DNA of 64,000 nt from Streptomyces tropicalis (GTDB taxonomy: Bacteria > Actinomycetota > Actinomycetes > Streptomycetales > Streptomycetaceae): the NCBI RefSeq assembly GCF_029269835.1, contig NZ_JARJBB010000002.1, forward strand, positions 434,001-498,000. Reading direction: 5' to 3'. A model generated the notes under the pieces. That model was given only the letters and a program-made list of their open reading frames with translations. It was not told the origin of the DNA and did no database searches. Shown here one piece after another: positions 1 through 10,600 of this stretch. Position 1 is the stretch's first letter, and every line of letters begins with the position of its first letter. The position numbers and the translations under genes are program-made.

Positions 1-38
1 GCAGGTCAGGGCAAGTCGAGCCGGCCGCGGAGTTCGAG

Positions 39-73
39 GGACGCCCCGGGACCCGCGGGGTCCCGGGGTGTCC
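39..73 (-). terminator. Rho-independent-type hairpin after PEP carboxykinase
   Basis: A stem of 16 pairs (one G-T) with a 3-base loop lies just beyond the stop codon of the minus-strand PEP carboxykinase gene. There is no U-run, as is usual in Streptomyces. Its position directly downstream of the stop makes it the likely terminator of that gene. Confidence 0.7.
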
Positions 74-79
74 GGGGGA

Positions 80-1912
80 TCAGCCCAGGCGCTCGACCAG
101 CGCGCGGTACTCGTCCCACAGCTCCTTGGGCGTGTGGTCGCCGAAGGTGTTGAGGTGCTCGGGGACGAGAGCCGCCTCCTCGCGCCACACGTCCTTGTCG
201 ACGGTGAGCAGGAAGTCGAGGTCGGACTCGGACAGGTCCAGCCCGTCGGTGTCCAGGGCGGCCTTCGTGGGCAGCACGCCGATCGGGGTCCGCACGCCCT
301 CGGCCCGGCCGTCGAGGCGCTCCACGATCCACTTCAGGACGCGGCTGTTCTCACCGAAACCGGGCCAGACGAACGAGCCCTCGTCGTTCTTGCGGAACCA
401 GTTGACGTAGTAGATCTTCGGCAGCTTGGCCTGGTCCTTGCCCTTGGCGACGTCGACCCAGTGGCCCATGTAGTCGCCCATGTTGTAGCCGCAGAAGGGC
501 AGCATGGCGAACGGGTCGCGGCGCAGCTCGCCGACCTTGCCCTCGGCGGCGGCGGTCTTCTCGGAGGCGACGTTCGCACCGAGGAAGACGCCGTGGTTCC
601 AGTCGAAGGACTCGGTCACCAGCGGCACGGCGCTGGCGCGGCGGCCGCCGAAGAGGATCGCCGAGATCGGCACGCCCCGGGGGTCCTCCCACTCGGGCGC
701 GATGATCGGGCACTGCGAGGCGGGCGTGGTGAAGCGGGCGTTGGGGTGCGCGGCGGGCGTACCGGACTCCGGGGTCCAGGAGTTGCCCTTCCAGTCGGTG
801 AGGTGGGCCGGGATCTCCTCCGTCATGCCCTCCCACCAGACGTCGTTGTCGTCGGTGAGCGCGACGTTGGTGAAGACGGAGTTGCCCCACAGGGTCTTCA
901 TCGCGTTGGCGTTGGTGTGCTCACCGGTGCCGGGCGCGACGCCGAAGAAGCCCGCCTCGGGGTTGATCGCGTACAGACGGCCGTCCTCGCCGAACCGCAT
1001 CCAGGCGATGTCGTCGCCGATGGTCTCCACGGTCCAGCCGGAGATCGTCGGCTCCAGCATGGCGAGGTTCGTCTTGCCGCAGGCGCTCGGGAAGGCCGCG
1101 GCGACGTACTTCGACTCGCCCTGCGGCGGGGTCAGCTTGAGGATCAGCATGTGCTCGGCGAGCCAGCCCTCGTCGCGCGCCATGACGGAGGCGATGCGCA
1201 GCGCGTAGCACTTCTTGCCGAGCAGGGCGTTGCCGCCGTAGCCGGACCCGTAGGACCAGATCTCGCGGCTCTCCGGGAAGTGCGAGATGTACTTGGTGGA
1301 GTTGCACGGCCACGGCACGTCCGCCTGGCCGGCCTCCAGCGGGGCGCCCACGGTGTGGACGGCCTTGACGAAGAAGCCGTCCTCGCCGAGCTCGTCCAGC
1401 ACGGCCTGCCCCATGCGCGTCATCGTGCGCATCGACACGGCGACGTAGGCGGAGTCGGTGATCTCCACGCCGGGCGCGGACAGCGGGGAGCCCAGGGGGC
1501 CCATGCAGAAGGGGACGACGTACATCGTCCGGCCCTTCATCGAGCCGCGGAAGATCCCGCCCGTGCCACCCGAGCCCTGGAAGACCTCCCGCATCTCGGC
1601 GGGCGCCTTCCAGTGGTTGGTGGGGCCGGCGTCGGCCTCCTTCTCGGAACAGATGAAGGTGCGGTCCTCGACGCGCGCGACGTCGGTCGGGTCGGAGGCC
1701 GCGTAGTAGGAGTTCGGGCGCTTGATCGGGTCGAGCTTGCGGAAGGTGCCCTGGGCGACGAGCTCCTCGCACAGTCGCTCGTACTCGGCCTCGGATCCGT
1801 CACACCAGACCACGTTGTCCGGCTGGGTCAGTTCGGCGATCTCGTTGACCCACGAGATCAGTTCCTTGTGCTGGGTGGGGATGCCGGAGGGAGCCGCGAT
1901 GTCGCGCGCCAC
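80..1912 (-). CDS. pckG: Phosphoenolpyruvate carboxykinase (GTP)
   Basis: Converts oxaloacetate and GTP to PEP, CO2 and GDP, the first committed cytosolic step of gluconeogenesis. The 610-residue product matches the usual length of the GTP-dependent family and carries its P-loop, with A-C-G-K-T-N at about residues 277-282 including the reactive cysteine. The open frame runs upstream to 1987, but I chose GTG at 1912 because AGGAG lies 5 bases before it and the extra N-terminal residues look like translated leader. The gene is monocistronic, with a hairpin terminator at 39-73 and a divergent hemolysin III-like neighbour about 280 bases away. Confidence 0.97.
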   Translation of the reverse strand: MARDIAAPSGIPTQHKELISWVNEIAELTQPDNVVWCDGSEAEYERLCEELVAQGTFRKLDPIKRPNSYYAASDPTDVARVEDRTFICSEKEADAGPTNHWKAPAEMREVFQGSGGTGGIFRGSMKGRTMYVVPFCMGPLGSPLSAPGVEITDSAYVAVSMRTMTRMGQAVLDELGEDGFFVKAVHTVGAPLEAGQADVPWPCNSTKYISHFPESREIWSYGSGYGGNALLGKKCYALRIASVMARDEGWLAEHMLILKLTPPQGESKYVAAAFPSACGKTNLAMLEPTISGWTVETIGDDIAWMRFGEDGRLYAINPEAGFFGVAPGTGEHTNANAMKTLWGNSVFTNVALTDDNDVWWEGMTEEIPAHLTDWKGNSWTPESGTPAAHPNARFTTPASQCPIIAPEWEDPRGVPISAILFGGRRASAVPLVTESFDWNHGVFLGANVASEKTAAAEGKVGELRRDPFAMLPFCGYNMGDYMGHWVDVAKGKDQAKLPKIYYVNWFRKNDEGSFVWPGFGENSRVLKWIVERLDGRAEGVRTPIGVLPTKAALDTDGLDLSESDLDFLLTVDKDVWREEAALVPEHLNTFGDHTPKELWDEYRALVERLG

Positions 1913-2189
1913 GATTGCTCCTAAATGAGGGGTTCTTGTCTTGTCGCCCCGTGGGGGCTGCGGCCCGGACGCTTCGTAGCCGCTCATCCGGTACCGACCA
2001 CACTCATTTGATCATCCGACCTTCGCGCGCATCTGTCCAGAGGGCCTCACAGGTGAGCAACGTGAGGAACGCCACGGTTACCGCGATTCTTTGCGTCCAC
2101 GTTGGGTTCGGCTGGAAGTCTTTTTGCGTTACGGCGGTCACGGTGCCGTGCTGACACGTGACTTACGGTGCCGTAGGTACCATGCGCGC

Positions 2190-2903
2190 ATGACTGCGTC
2201 CGCCTCCGACGCGCCTCTGGAACCGCCGGCCGCCGGCCGGGGTCCGGCCGCGCTCGCCCTGCCGCTCCCGGCCAAGCCGAAGCTCCGCGGCTGGCTGCAC
2301 CTCGGCATGTTCCCGGCCGTACTCGTCGCAGGCCTGGTGCTCACGGCCCTGGCCGACTCCACCCGGGGGCGTGTCGCCTGCGGGATCTACGTCCTCACCG
2401 CCTGCCTGCTCTTCGGCGTGAGCGCGCTCTACCACCGCGGCGACTGGGGCCCTCGCATGGACGGGGTGCTCCGCCGCCTGGACCACGCGAACATCTTCCT
2501 GATCATCGCCGGCACCTACACCCCCCTGACCATGCTGCTCCTGCCCGGCGCCAAGGGGCAGTGGCTGCTGTGGGGCATCTGGGCCGCGGCCGCCGCGGGC
2601 ATCGTCTTCCGGGTCTTCTGGGTCGGCGCCCCCCGCTGGCTCTACACCCCGTGCTACATAGCGATGGGCTGGGCGGCCGTCTTCTTCCTGCCGGACTTCC
2701 TGCGCACCGGGGGCATCGCGGTCCTGGTCCTGGTGATCGTCGGCGGGCTGCTCTACAGCGCGGGCGGCGTGGTCTACGGCATCAAGCGGCCCAACCCCTC
2801 ACCGCGCTGGTTCGGCTTCCACGAGGTGTTCCACTCCTTCACCCTGGCCGCCTTCGTCGTCCACTACGTCGGCATCTCCCTGGTGGCGTACCAGCACGCG
2901 TGA
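2190..2903 (+). CDS. Hemolysin III / PAQR-family integral membrane protein
   Basis: A 237-residue polytopic membrane protein of the HlyIII (TrhA/YqfA, PAQR) family. After a roughly 35-residue polar N-terminus come about seven hydrophobic segments. Family hallmarks are visible: S-A-L-Y-H at the end of the second segment, L-D-H-A-N in the next loop, and a C-terminal H-E-V-F-H-S-F. These His/Asp residues form a metal site in PAQR proteins. Bacterial members are linked to membrane lipid homeostasis rather than proven haemolysis. The ATG at 2190 is preferred because the family begins there and residues upstream look like translated promoter DNA. Confidence 0.9.
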   Translation: MTASASDAPLEPPAAGRGPAALALPLPAKPKLRGWLHLGMFPAVLVAGLVLTALADSTRGRVACGIYVLTACLLFGVSALYHRGDWGPRMDGVLRRLDHANIFLIIAGTYTPLTMLLLPGAKGQWLLWGIWAAAAAGIVFRVFWVGAPRWLYTPCYIAMGWAAVFFLPDFLRTGGIAVLVLVIVGGLLYSAGGVVYGIKRPNPSPRWFGFHEVFHSFTLAAFVVHYVGISLVAYQHA

Positions 2904-2935
2904 CCCCGCGCTCACTCCCCGTTGTGCACCTCCCC

Positions 2936-2960
2936 CGGCCACGGCTCCCCGCCGTGGCCG
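2936..2960 (+). terminator. Hairpin between hemolysin III and TetR genes
   Basis: A perfect 10-bp inverted repeat with a 5-base loop sits 33 bases after the hemolysin III stop codon. It lies before the start of the downstream TetR gene, so the two are probably separate transcription units. Confidence 0.5.
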
Positions 2961-3047
2961 CCGTCATGGGCCTGCGCGCGCCCGCGACCAGGCGTGACGG
3001 CCTCAGGCCGAGGGTCCGCGGCGGGCCCCATGGCGGAGAATGACCCC

Positions 3048-3716
3048 ATGAAGGCCGCACGCTCCCCCAGGCCCCCGACCCCGCCCGGACAGGACGGCGC
3101 CCCCGCGCCCGCCGCCGGGCGCCCCCCGCTGGGCCTGCGCGAGCGCAAGAAGATCAGGACCCGGGACGCGATCCGCGCGGCGACCTGGGCGCTCGTACGG
3201 CAGCAGGGGTACGACGCCACGACGATCGAACAGATAGCCGAGCGGGCCGAGGTCTCGCCGTCGACCGTCCTGCGGTACTTCCCGGCCAAGGAGGACATCG
3301 TCCTCACCGACGACCACGACCCGGTCCTCCTGGCGGAGCTGCGCGCCCGGCCCGCGGACGAACCCTGGACCGACTCCCTCCGGCACGTGCTGCGCAGGGC
3401 CATCGCCCTGGGCGCCGGCGACGACCCCGAGGTGGCGCGGCTGCGCGCCCGGCTGATGGTCGAGGTACCGGCCGTGCGCTCCCGGATGACCGAGAGCATG
3501 TCGGGCACCGGCCGCACGCTCTGCACCGCCATCGCCGAGCGCACCGGCCGCGACCCGCACGGCCTGGAGGTGCGGGTCCTGGCCATGTCACTGGCCGGCG
3601 CCCTGATGGAGACCTCCCTGTACTGGGCCGAGACCGGCCACCGGGAGGACCTCGCCGAGCTGGTCGACCGCGCACTCACCGTCCTCGACCAGGGACTCCC
3701 CCCGGGAAATCCCTGA
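3048..3716 (+). CDS. TetR-family transcriptional regulator
   Basis: A 222-residue repressor of the TetR family. A basic, proline-rich leader precedes the helix-turn-helix: the T-R-D-A-I-R-A-A-T-W first helix, then the recognition segment V-S-P-S-T-V-L-R-Y-F-P-A-K-E-D, which is characteristic. The C-terminal helical ligand domain is not diagnostic. Two in-frame ATGs are possible, 3030 and 3048. The second has GGAG ten bases upstream and is preferred. No operator could be assigned, and no obvious target gene is adjacent apart from the hemolysin III gene upstream and the Mut7-C gene downstream. Confidence 0.9.
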   Translation: MKAARSPRPPTPPGQDGAPAPAAGRPPLGLRERKKIRTRDAIRAATWALVRQQGYDATTIEQIAERAEVSPSTVLRYFPAKEDIVLTDDHDPVLLAELRARPADEPWTDSLRHVLRRAIALGAGDDPEVARLRARLMVEVPAVRSRMTESMSGTGRTLCTAIAERTGRDPHGLEVRVLAMSLAGALMETSLYWAETGHREDLAELVDRALTVLDQGLPPGNP

Positions 3717-3749
3717 GGCCGGAGCCTCCGGACGTGCCATCCTGACCGG

Positions 3750-4481
3750 GTGAACGGTCCCGAGATCCACGTCGGGTTCGCCCCCGGCCTGCGACTCTTC
3801 GTCGCCCACTCCCGGCGCGGCGGCGCCACCCCGGTCGCCACCGACGGCGCCTCGACGCTCGGCCACGTCGTGGAGTCCCTCGGCGTCCCGCTGACGGAGG
3901 TCGGCGCGCTGGTCGTGGACGACCGCGAGGTGCCGGCGTCGCACATCCCGACCGCGGGCGAGACGGTCCTCGTCCGGGACGTCGAACGGCCCCAGCGGGT
4001 CCCGGGCGCACCCCTGCGCTTCCTGCTCGACGTGCACCTCGGCACCCTCGCCCGCCGCCTGCGGCTGCTCGGCGTCGACGCGGCCTACGAGTCCGAGGAC
4101 ATCGGCGACCCCGCACTCGCCACCCGGTCCGCGACGGAGCGGCGGGTCCTGCTCAGCCGCGACCGGGGCCTGCTGCGCCGCCGCGAGCTGTGGGCGGGCG
4201 CGTACGTCTACAGCACCAGCCCCGAGGACCAGCTCCGCGACGTCCTGGACCGCTTCCGCCCCGAGCTGCGCCCGTGGACCCGCTGCACCGCCTGCAACGG
4301 CCTGCTCGCCCCGGCCGCCAAGGACCAGGTCGCGGACCGCCTGGAGGGCGGCACCCACCGCAGCTACGACGTCTTCGCCCAGTGCCGGGACTGCGGCCGC
4401 GCCTACTGGAAGGGCGCCCACCACGACCGCCTGGAGGCGATCGTGACGCGCGCGCTGTCGGAGTCCGCCGAGCGCGGGTGA
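3750..4481 (+). CDS. Mut7-C RNase-domain protein with N-terminal ubiquitin-like fold
   Basis: A 243-residue GTG-start protein with two parts. The first 85 or so residues match the ubiquitin-like domain fused to Mut7-C in actinobacteria. The remainder is the Mut7-C (DUF82) PIN-like nuclease domain. Visible motifs are the opening L-D-V-H-L-G-T-L-A-R-R-L-R-L-L-G, the L-S-R-D-R-G-L segment with an acidic residue, and a treble-clef-like zinc site made by C-T-A-C and C-R-D-C near the C-terminus. The family is predicted to cleave RNA, but its substrate is unknown. It starts 33 bases after the TetR gene and may be co-transcribed. Confidence 0.85.
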   Translation: MNGPEIHVGFAPGLRLFVAHSRRGGATPVATDGASTLGHVVESLGVPLTEVGALVVDDREVPASHIPTAGETVLVRDVERPQRVPGAPLRFLLDVHLGTLARRLRLLGVDAAYESEDIGDPALATRSATERRVLLSRDRGLLRRRELWAGAYVYSTSPEDQLRDVLDRFRPELRPWTRCTACNGLLAPAAKDQVADRLEGGTHRSYDVFAQCRDCGRAYWKGAHHDRLEAIVTRALSESAERG

Positions 4482-4810
4482 CACAGGCCCGCTCGACCGG
4501 CCGGCGAAGCCGGTCGGGCCGGCGCCGAGGGCGAGGACGAGGACGACCGTCGGACGCGGTCGGGCGGGCGGGTGCGGGCGGTCACGGTTGGGTGCGGGCG
4601 GGTGCGACCGATGCGGGTGCGGGTGCGGGCGGTCACGACGGGATGCGGGCGGTCACGTTCGGTGCGGGCGGCGGAGACCGGGCTGCCCGGGGTCCGGCCC
4701 CAGGCGGCTGCCCGGCCCGCCCGGGCTGGGCAGCCGCCTCGCGGACCGACGGCTCTCGGACGGATGCCTCGCGGACCGGTGCCTCGCAGGCCGACGGCCT
4801 CGGTGCGGTG
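4482..4810. other. Repeat-rich intergenic region
   Basis: No gene is supported here. From about 4571 to 4671 the DNA is built of variants of GTGCGGGCGGTCACG. From about 4735 to 4805 a second set of units based on GCCTCGCGGACCG is repeated. Open frames exist on both strands only because the DNA is almost free of A/T stop codons. Confidence 0.7.
4702..4739. terminator. Strong hairpin between convergent genes
   Basis: A 12-bp perfect arm continues through a G-T pair into four more pairs closing a 4-base loop, about 17 pairs in total. It lies between the convergent Mut7-C (plus) and YyaL-like (minus) genes, 72 bases past the stop of the latter, and could end transcription from either side. Confidence 0.6.
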
Positions 4811-6841
4811 TCAGCCGTCCAGGGCCGTGCGGAGGCGGTCCGGGTCGGTCGTCGGGGCGTCGCAGGTGAAGTTCCGGCACACGTACGCCGTCGGCGCGCC
4901 GTCCTGGAGGGAGCGGCCGGCCAGCAGGGGGAACTCCTCTCCGTCCGGCGCGCCGTAGGCGACGACCGCACCGGGTGCGGTGCCCAGCAGCGCCGTACGG
5001 TGCAGGGTCCGCGCCTGCGGGTCGTCCACGGCGGCGCCGACGACCGCGACCTCCCGCGGCCCGTCCAGCAGCGCCTCGGCGACGGACAGCCCCCAGCCCA
5101 CGAACCGCGGGACGCGCGGGCCGAGCCCGGTGACGACGCCCAACGCCCGCTCCGCGGCGGTGCGGTGGGCCTCGGACCCGGTGTGCGCCGCGTACCCGAG
5201 CAGGGCGCCCGCGGCGGCGGTCCAGCCGGAGGGGGTGGCGTTGTCGGTGGGGTCCTGGGGCCGGCGGATCAACGGCTCGGCGTCGGCGGCGGTGTCGTAG
5301 AGGGCTCCGGCGCCGTCGGTGAACCGGGTGAGGACGTGGTCGAGGAGCAGGCCGGCGAAGTCGAGCCAGACGCCCTCGCCGGTGACGGAGGCCAGGGTGA
5401 GGAAGCCCTCGGCGACGTCGGCGTAGTCCTCCAGCACGCCCGCGTTGGCGCCGGCGCGGCCGTCCCTGCTGGTCCGGAACAGCCGGGCGTGCTCGTCCAG
5501 GTGGACGCGGACCAGGAGGTCGGCGGCGCCGACCGCGGCCTCCACCAGGTCGGGCCGGTCGAAGTAGGCGCCGGTCTCGGCGAGGGCCGCGACGGCGAGC
5601 CCGTTCCAGGCCGCGACCACCTTGTCGTCACGGCCGGGAGCGGGGCGCCCGTCCCGCGCGGACAGCAGCCGGCGCCGGACCGACGCAACCCACTCGGCGT
5701 CGAACACGGTGTCCTGCTGGGGAAGTTGCAGCACGGAGGCACCCTGCTCGAAGGTGCCCTCCTCGGTCACCCCGAAGTACCGCGCGGCCGGCTCGGCGTC
5801 CTCCTCCCCGAGCACCTCGCGCAACTGCCCCGGCGACCAGACGTAGTAGGCACCCTCGACGTGCCGCCCGCTGCCGTCGTCGCTGTCGGCGTCCAACGCG
5901 GAGGCGAACCCGCCTTCGGCCGTACGCAGTTCGCGCACCATGAAGTCGGCGGTCTCCAGCGCCACCCGGCGGGCGAACTCCGACCCGGTGGAACGCCACA
6001 GGTGGGCGTAGACGCGGCACAGCAGTGCGTTGTCATAGAGCATCTTCTCGAAGTGCGGAATCGCCCAGTCGCGGTCGACGGAGTAGCGGGCGAAGCCGCC
6101 GCCCAGCTGATCGTAGAGCCCTCCGCGCGCCATCCGCTCGCAGGTGTCACGCGCCATCTGCAGGGCGCCCTCGGAACCGGTGCGGGCGTGGTGGCGCAGC
6201 AGGAACTCCAGGACCATCGACGGCGGGAACTTGGGCGCCCCGCCGAAGCCGCCGCGCTGCTCGTCGTACTCGCGGGTGAGACCGAGGAGGGCCTGCGCGA
6301 GTTCCGGTTCGCCGGGGGCGTGTGCGCCGCCCAGGGTGATCTCCCGCTCGGCGAGGTCGCGCACGATCTTCCCGGCGACCTCCGTCACCTCGTCCCGGCG
6401 GGTGGACCACGCCTGCCGGACACCCTCCAGGACCTGCCGGAAGGAGGGCATGCCGTGCCGGGGCTCGGGCGGGAAGTAGGTGCCGAAGTAGAAGGGCTCC
6501 CCGTCCGGCGTCATGAACACGGACATGGGCCACCCGCCCTGCCCGGTCGCCGCCTGCACCGCCTCCATGTAGACGGCGTCGACGTCGGGCCGCTCCTCGC
6601 GGTCCACCTTGACGGACACGAAGTGCTCGTTCAGGTACGCAGCGGTGCCGTCGTCCTCGAAGGACTCGTGCGCCATGACGTGACACCAGTGACAGGCGCT
6701 GTAGCCGACGCTCAGGAACACGGGGACATCGCGCCGCCGCGCTTCCTCGAAGGCGTCGGTCCCCCACGGCCACCAGTCGACGGGGTTGTCCGCGTGCTGA
6801 AGGAGGTAAGGGGACGCGGCCTGCGCGAGTCGGTTGGGCAT
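4811..6841 (-). CDS. YyaL/DUF255 thioredoxin-domain protein (spermatogenesis-associated protein 20 family)
   Basis: A 676-residue member of the DUF255/YyaL family. It has an N-terminal thioredoxin-like domain with C-H-W-C at residues 50-53, followed by an (alpha/alpha)6 glycosidase-like toroid. The opening [22 protein letters not shown] is the family signature. Its biochemical function is not established. ATG at 6841 with a GGATGGGGG stretch upstream is preferred over an in-frame start at 6934, because the family begins with M-P-N-R-L. No operon partner lies within 300 bases. Confidence 0.93.
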   Translation of the reverse strand: MPNRLAQAASPYLLQHADNPVDWWPWGTDAFEEARRRDVPVFLSVGYSACHWCHVMAHESFEDDGTAAYLNEHFVSVKVDREERPDVDAVYMEAVQAATGQGGWPMSVFMTPDGEPFYFGTYFPPEPRHGMPSFRQVLEGVRQAWSTRRDEVTEVAGKIVRDLAEREITLGGAHAPGEPELAQALLGLTREYDEQRGGFGGAPKFPPSMVLEFLLRHHARTGSEGALQMARDTCERMARGGLYDQLGGGFARYSVDRDWAIPHFEKMLYDNALLCRVYAHLWRSTGSEFARRVALETADFMVRELRTAEGGFASALDADSDDGSGRHVEGAYYVWSPGQLREVLGEEDAEPAARYFGVTEEGTFEQGASVLQLPQQDTVFDAEWVASVRRRLLSARDGRPAPGRDDKVVAAWNGLAVAALAETGAYFDRPDLVEAAVGAADLLVRVHLDEHARLFRTSRDGRAGANAGVLEDYADVAEGFLTLASVTGEGVWLDFAGLLLDHVLTRFTDGAGALYDTAADAEPLIRRPQDPTDNATPSGWTAAAGALLGYAAHTGSEAHRTAAERALGVVTGLGPRVPRFVGWGLSVAEALLDGPREVAVVGAAVDDPQARTLHRTALLGTAPGAVVAYGAPDGEEFPLLAGRSLQDGAPTAYVCRNFTCDAPTTDPDRLRTALDG

Positions 6842-7293
6842 ACCCCCATCCTTACGCACCCGTCTCCCGCCCGCCCATGCGCCACGGGGGCAGCACGCGA
6901 ACGGGTCGGAGGGATGAGGGGGCCGCCGACCCACACGCGCTCCGCGCCGCCTGCGCGATCCGGTGCATGAGCGCCGACGACAGTCCGCCGCACAGCAGAG
7001 TCGCCGCGTCCGGTCGCCTTCTCCCCCACCGCCGGGTGCGCCGACGATTCGGCGGAATGCCGGGGAGCGACCCGCCGCCTTCTCGGCCCGACCGGGTGGC
7101 GCCCCGGACGGCCAGGCTCAGATGGTCCTCAAGTCGCTTCTGGCGGGATGGACCGCGTGCGTAGGGTCGTTTCGTGACCGGGCGGCGCCGCCCCCGGTCC
7201 GAACCATCGCGGCGGCCGTGGCACGTCGGCGGGGCCGAGGTCCTCGCCGTCCCGGCTGCGGGCACCCTGCTCACGACCCGTGGGAGCACGACG
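6842..7293. other. Intergenic region with no supported gene
   Basis: About 450 bases between the divergent YyaL-like gene and a small membrane protein. Overlapping frames on both strands are low-complexity and have no ribosome-binding site or family resemblance. It presumably holds promoters for both neighbours, but none could be assigned with confidence. Confidence 0.5.
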
Positions 7294-7476
7294 ATGACGG
7301 CCAGGACCATTGCCACGCTCGCCCGGCTCGCCGTGCTGATCGGAGCGAACAAGGCACTCAGCGGCGCGGAGGGGGCCCCGTACGTCGTCACCTTCGTCCT
7401 GGGGGGCGTGTACGTCCTGTTGGTGAACAAGGTGGGCGGGCTCCGGGCCCGCACAGGCCGGGCACAGCCGGAGTGA
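7294..7476 (+). CDS. Small membrane protein, 60 residues
   Basis: A short protein with two hydrophobic stretches (roughly residues 4-18 and 29-45) and a basic C-terminal tail, so probably a two-pass membrane protein. ATG at 7294 follows GGGAG with 8 bases of spacing. The frame extends upstream to 7174, but that part is arginine-rich and lacks a good start. No function is known. It lies 140 bases before the large STAND ATPase gene on the same strand. Confidence 0.6.
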   Translation: MTARTIATLARLAVLIGANKALSGAEGAPYVVTFVLGGVYVLLVNKVGGLRARTGRAQPE

Positions 7477-7618
7477 CGCGGGCGTGACCGCCGGCCGCGA
7501 GACGGCAGGGGCGGGCCGCGTCCGGGCGGCCCGGCCAATGATCGTCGCCCTCTCGCGCTCGTGCGTGTCGCGAAGGACACTGACAGGCATGGGAGTTGCC
7601 GCCGGAGGGGGACGGGAC

Positions 7619-10600
7619 ATGCGGGACAGCCATCGGGCGGAGGCGGAGCGGCTGCTGACGCGGGCCGTGGAGGAGGAGGTCCGCCGGTCCGGCGGCCGGG
7701 TGGACGGTGCCGTCCTGCTGTCGCGGGCGCGCGGCACGCTCGACACGCTGGCGGAACCGGCCGCCGAGGAGTACGCCGCCTACACCCGCGCCCTGGACGA
7801 GGCGCAGGCCGGGCAGCTCACCTTCGGGCAGCGCTGGGCCCGCGAGGGGGCGGGAACACCTCTGCTGGTGGCGGCCGTTGCCGCGCTGGGTGCCGCCGTC
7901 GCCGACCTGGTGCTGGGCACCGGCGCGGGTGCCGCCGTCGGCGCGGGCGTCACCGCCGGGGTCGTCGGCGCGGCGGCCACCGTGCTGAAGGTGACCGCGG
8001 CCCATGTCCCCGCCGCCCACCACCGGGCGGGCGCGGCCGGCCAGCCCGGCGGACCCGAGCAGTTGCGGTTGCAGTGGCTGACCGCTCTGGAGGTGCGCGG
8101 GATCCGCCCCTTCCTCGACCAGCAGCGCGTGCTGACGGCCTCCACCACTCCGAAGAAGGCCGCGCCGCGGCTGCGCGGCACCGACAAGAGCGCGGCGGCC
8201 CGCAGGCGCAGCGTCCTGGAGCAGTCGTTCGGCCAACTTCCCGAGGCGGCCGCCGCGTTCGCGGGCCGACGGACGGAGACCGCGCAGATCGGGCAGTGGG
8301 TGCAGGCGGCCCGTGCGAGCACGCAGACCCGGCCGACGGTCGTGGTGCTGCACGGAGAGCCCGGTTCCGGGCGCACCGCGCTCGCCGTCCGCGCGGCGCA
8401 CGAGCTGCGGGACCAGTTCCGCGGGGCGGTCGTCGTCGACCTGCGCGGCGGCGGCTCCGGCGAGCCGCCGCTGCCCGTCCGGGACGCGCTGCTGCACCTG
8501 CTGAACCGGCTCGGCGCGCCCCGCGAGCAACTGCTGTTCCGCGAGCGCTCCTCCCCCGACCAGCAGGTCAAACGGCTGAGCGAGCTGTACCACCAGCATC
8601 TCGCACAGCTTCCGGTGACGATCGTGCTCGACGACGCCGCGGACCCCGAGCAGGTGCGCGCCCTGGTCCCGGAGCGCTCCGACAGCCTCGTCCTGGTCAC
8701 CGCGCGCACCCCGCTCGACCTGCCCGCGGACCTGCCGGCGTGGGTCCACCGGATGCCGGTCGAGGCGCTGGACGCGGCGGGCGCGGAGGAGCTCCTGAAC
8801 GGCGCCGCCCAGGACGATCCGGGACCGTACGACGCAGAATCCGCCGACCGGATCAGGCAGTTGTGCGGCGGGTTGCCGCTGGCGCTGCGTGTCGCGGGCT
8901 CCTCGCTGGGCGCGCGCTCGCCCCGCGCCCTGGCCACGGACCTCGCGGCGTACGGGCCGGTGGAGCCGGTCGAGCGGGCGCTGTGGCTGCGCTACACCGA
9001 CCAGCCGGAACAGGCCCGGCGCCTGCTGCGCCGGCTCGCGCTGGCCGGGCGCGCCTCCCTCGGCGCCGCCGCGGCGGCGTCCCTGCTGGCGGCCGACGAG
9101 GCCGAGGCGACGCGTCACCTGGTCGCCCTTGCCCGGGCGGGCCTGGTCGACCACGTCCGCGGCAACCGCTACCGCCTGCACGACCTGGTGCGCGCCTTCG
9201 CCCAGGCGCGGCTGCTCGACGAGGAGGACCCCGCCGAGCGGACCGCGGCGCAGGAGCGTCTGATCGTGAACTACGCCGAACTCGCCGACTCCGTGCTGCG
9301 CCTGGTCGACGGCAACATGTCGACCCGTTCCGACCGTTTCAGCCCGCACGGGTTCACCTCCCTCGACGAGGCGCTGCGCTGGCTGGACGACGAGTCGAGC
9401 TTCATCACCGCGGCCCTGCGGCACACCGAGGGCGTGGACCAGGGCGCCGTGCTGAACCTGCTCGGTGCCCTGTGCGACTACTGCCTGCTGCGCGGCGACC
9501 TGTACCGGCTGGGTGAGATCAGCGAGCTGACCCAGGCCGTCGACCAGGGGCTGCTGGTCCGCTCCGTGCAGTGGCGCACCGGCATCGCGGCCCGGCAGCT
9601 CGGCGAGCTGGACAAGGCGCGCAGCACCCTGACCTCCGTGGTGGACCTGTATCTGCAGGCGCACCACGACGCGGGTGCGGCGCGCGCCCTGAACTCCCTC
9701 GGCATCACGCTGCACCACCAGGGCAACCTGACCGAGGCGGCGGCCCGGCTCCGGGAGGCCCTGGACCTCCAGGCGCCGCCGGAGCTGGCGACCGACCGCG
9801 CCTGGACGATGCACGCGCTGGCCGCGGTGGAGCGGGACCGGGGCCGGCTCGCAGAGGCCGGGGACCTGCTGGCCCGCTCGCTGGTGCTGCACGGGGAGGG
9901 CGGCTCGGTGCACGGCGAGGCGTGGGCCCACTTCCATCTGGGCCAGCTGGCGCTGCGGCGCGGCGACGTGGCGCGCGCGGACGCCGACCTGCGCGAGGCC
10001 CTGGACCGCTACGGACGCACCCGCGACGCCCGCGGCGAGGCGTGGGCGCTGACCCAGCTGGCCCGGGCCCTGCTGGTGGGCGGGGAGGCGTCCCGGGCGG
10101 TGGACGGGCTGCGCCAGGCGGCCGCCCGGCACCGCGACAACGAGGACGCGCGGGGTGAGGCGTGGACGCTGTACTACCTCGGCCAGGCACTGGAGGAGAC
10201 GGGCACCCTCGACCAGGCGGTGCGCGAACTGGAGCGGGCCCGCACGATGTTCTCCCGGATGCGCGACGTGTACGGCCTGGCCTGCGCCCGGCACCACTCG
10301 GCGCGGGTGACCCGCGACCAGCGTGCGGCGCAAACGGGTTCGCTGCGCAACTCCGGCTTCGCCCGGCAGTTGCTGGTGGACGCCCGTGCCGACTTCCAGC
10401 GGATCGGTGTCGCGCACGGCGAGGCCTGGACGTGCCTGGAGCTGGCGGTGGTCGACGCGGGCAACACGCGCACCCGGCAGGCGCTGACCCTGTGCGACGA
10501 GGCGACGGTCCTCTTCGGCTCCTACGGCGACCGGCGGGGCGAGGACTGGGCACGCTTCCTGCGCTGCACCCTGCTGCCGTACGCGGCCCCCGGCGGGGTG

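Noticed and set aside
68..1924. A 618-codon open frame on the plus strand opposite PEP carboxykinase
   Set aside because: It is a shadow of the real minus-strand gene in high-GC DNA; its composition is not protein-like and it has no ribosome-binding site.
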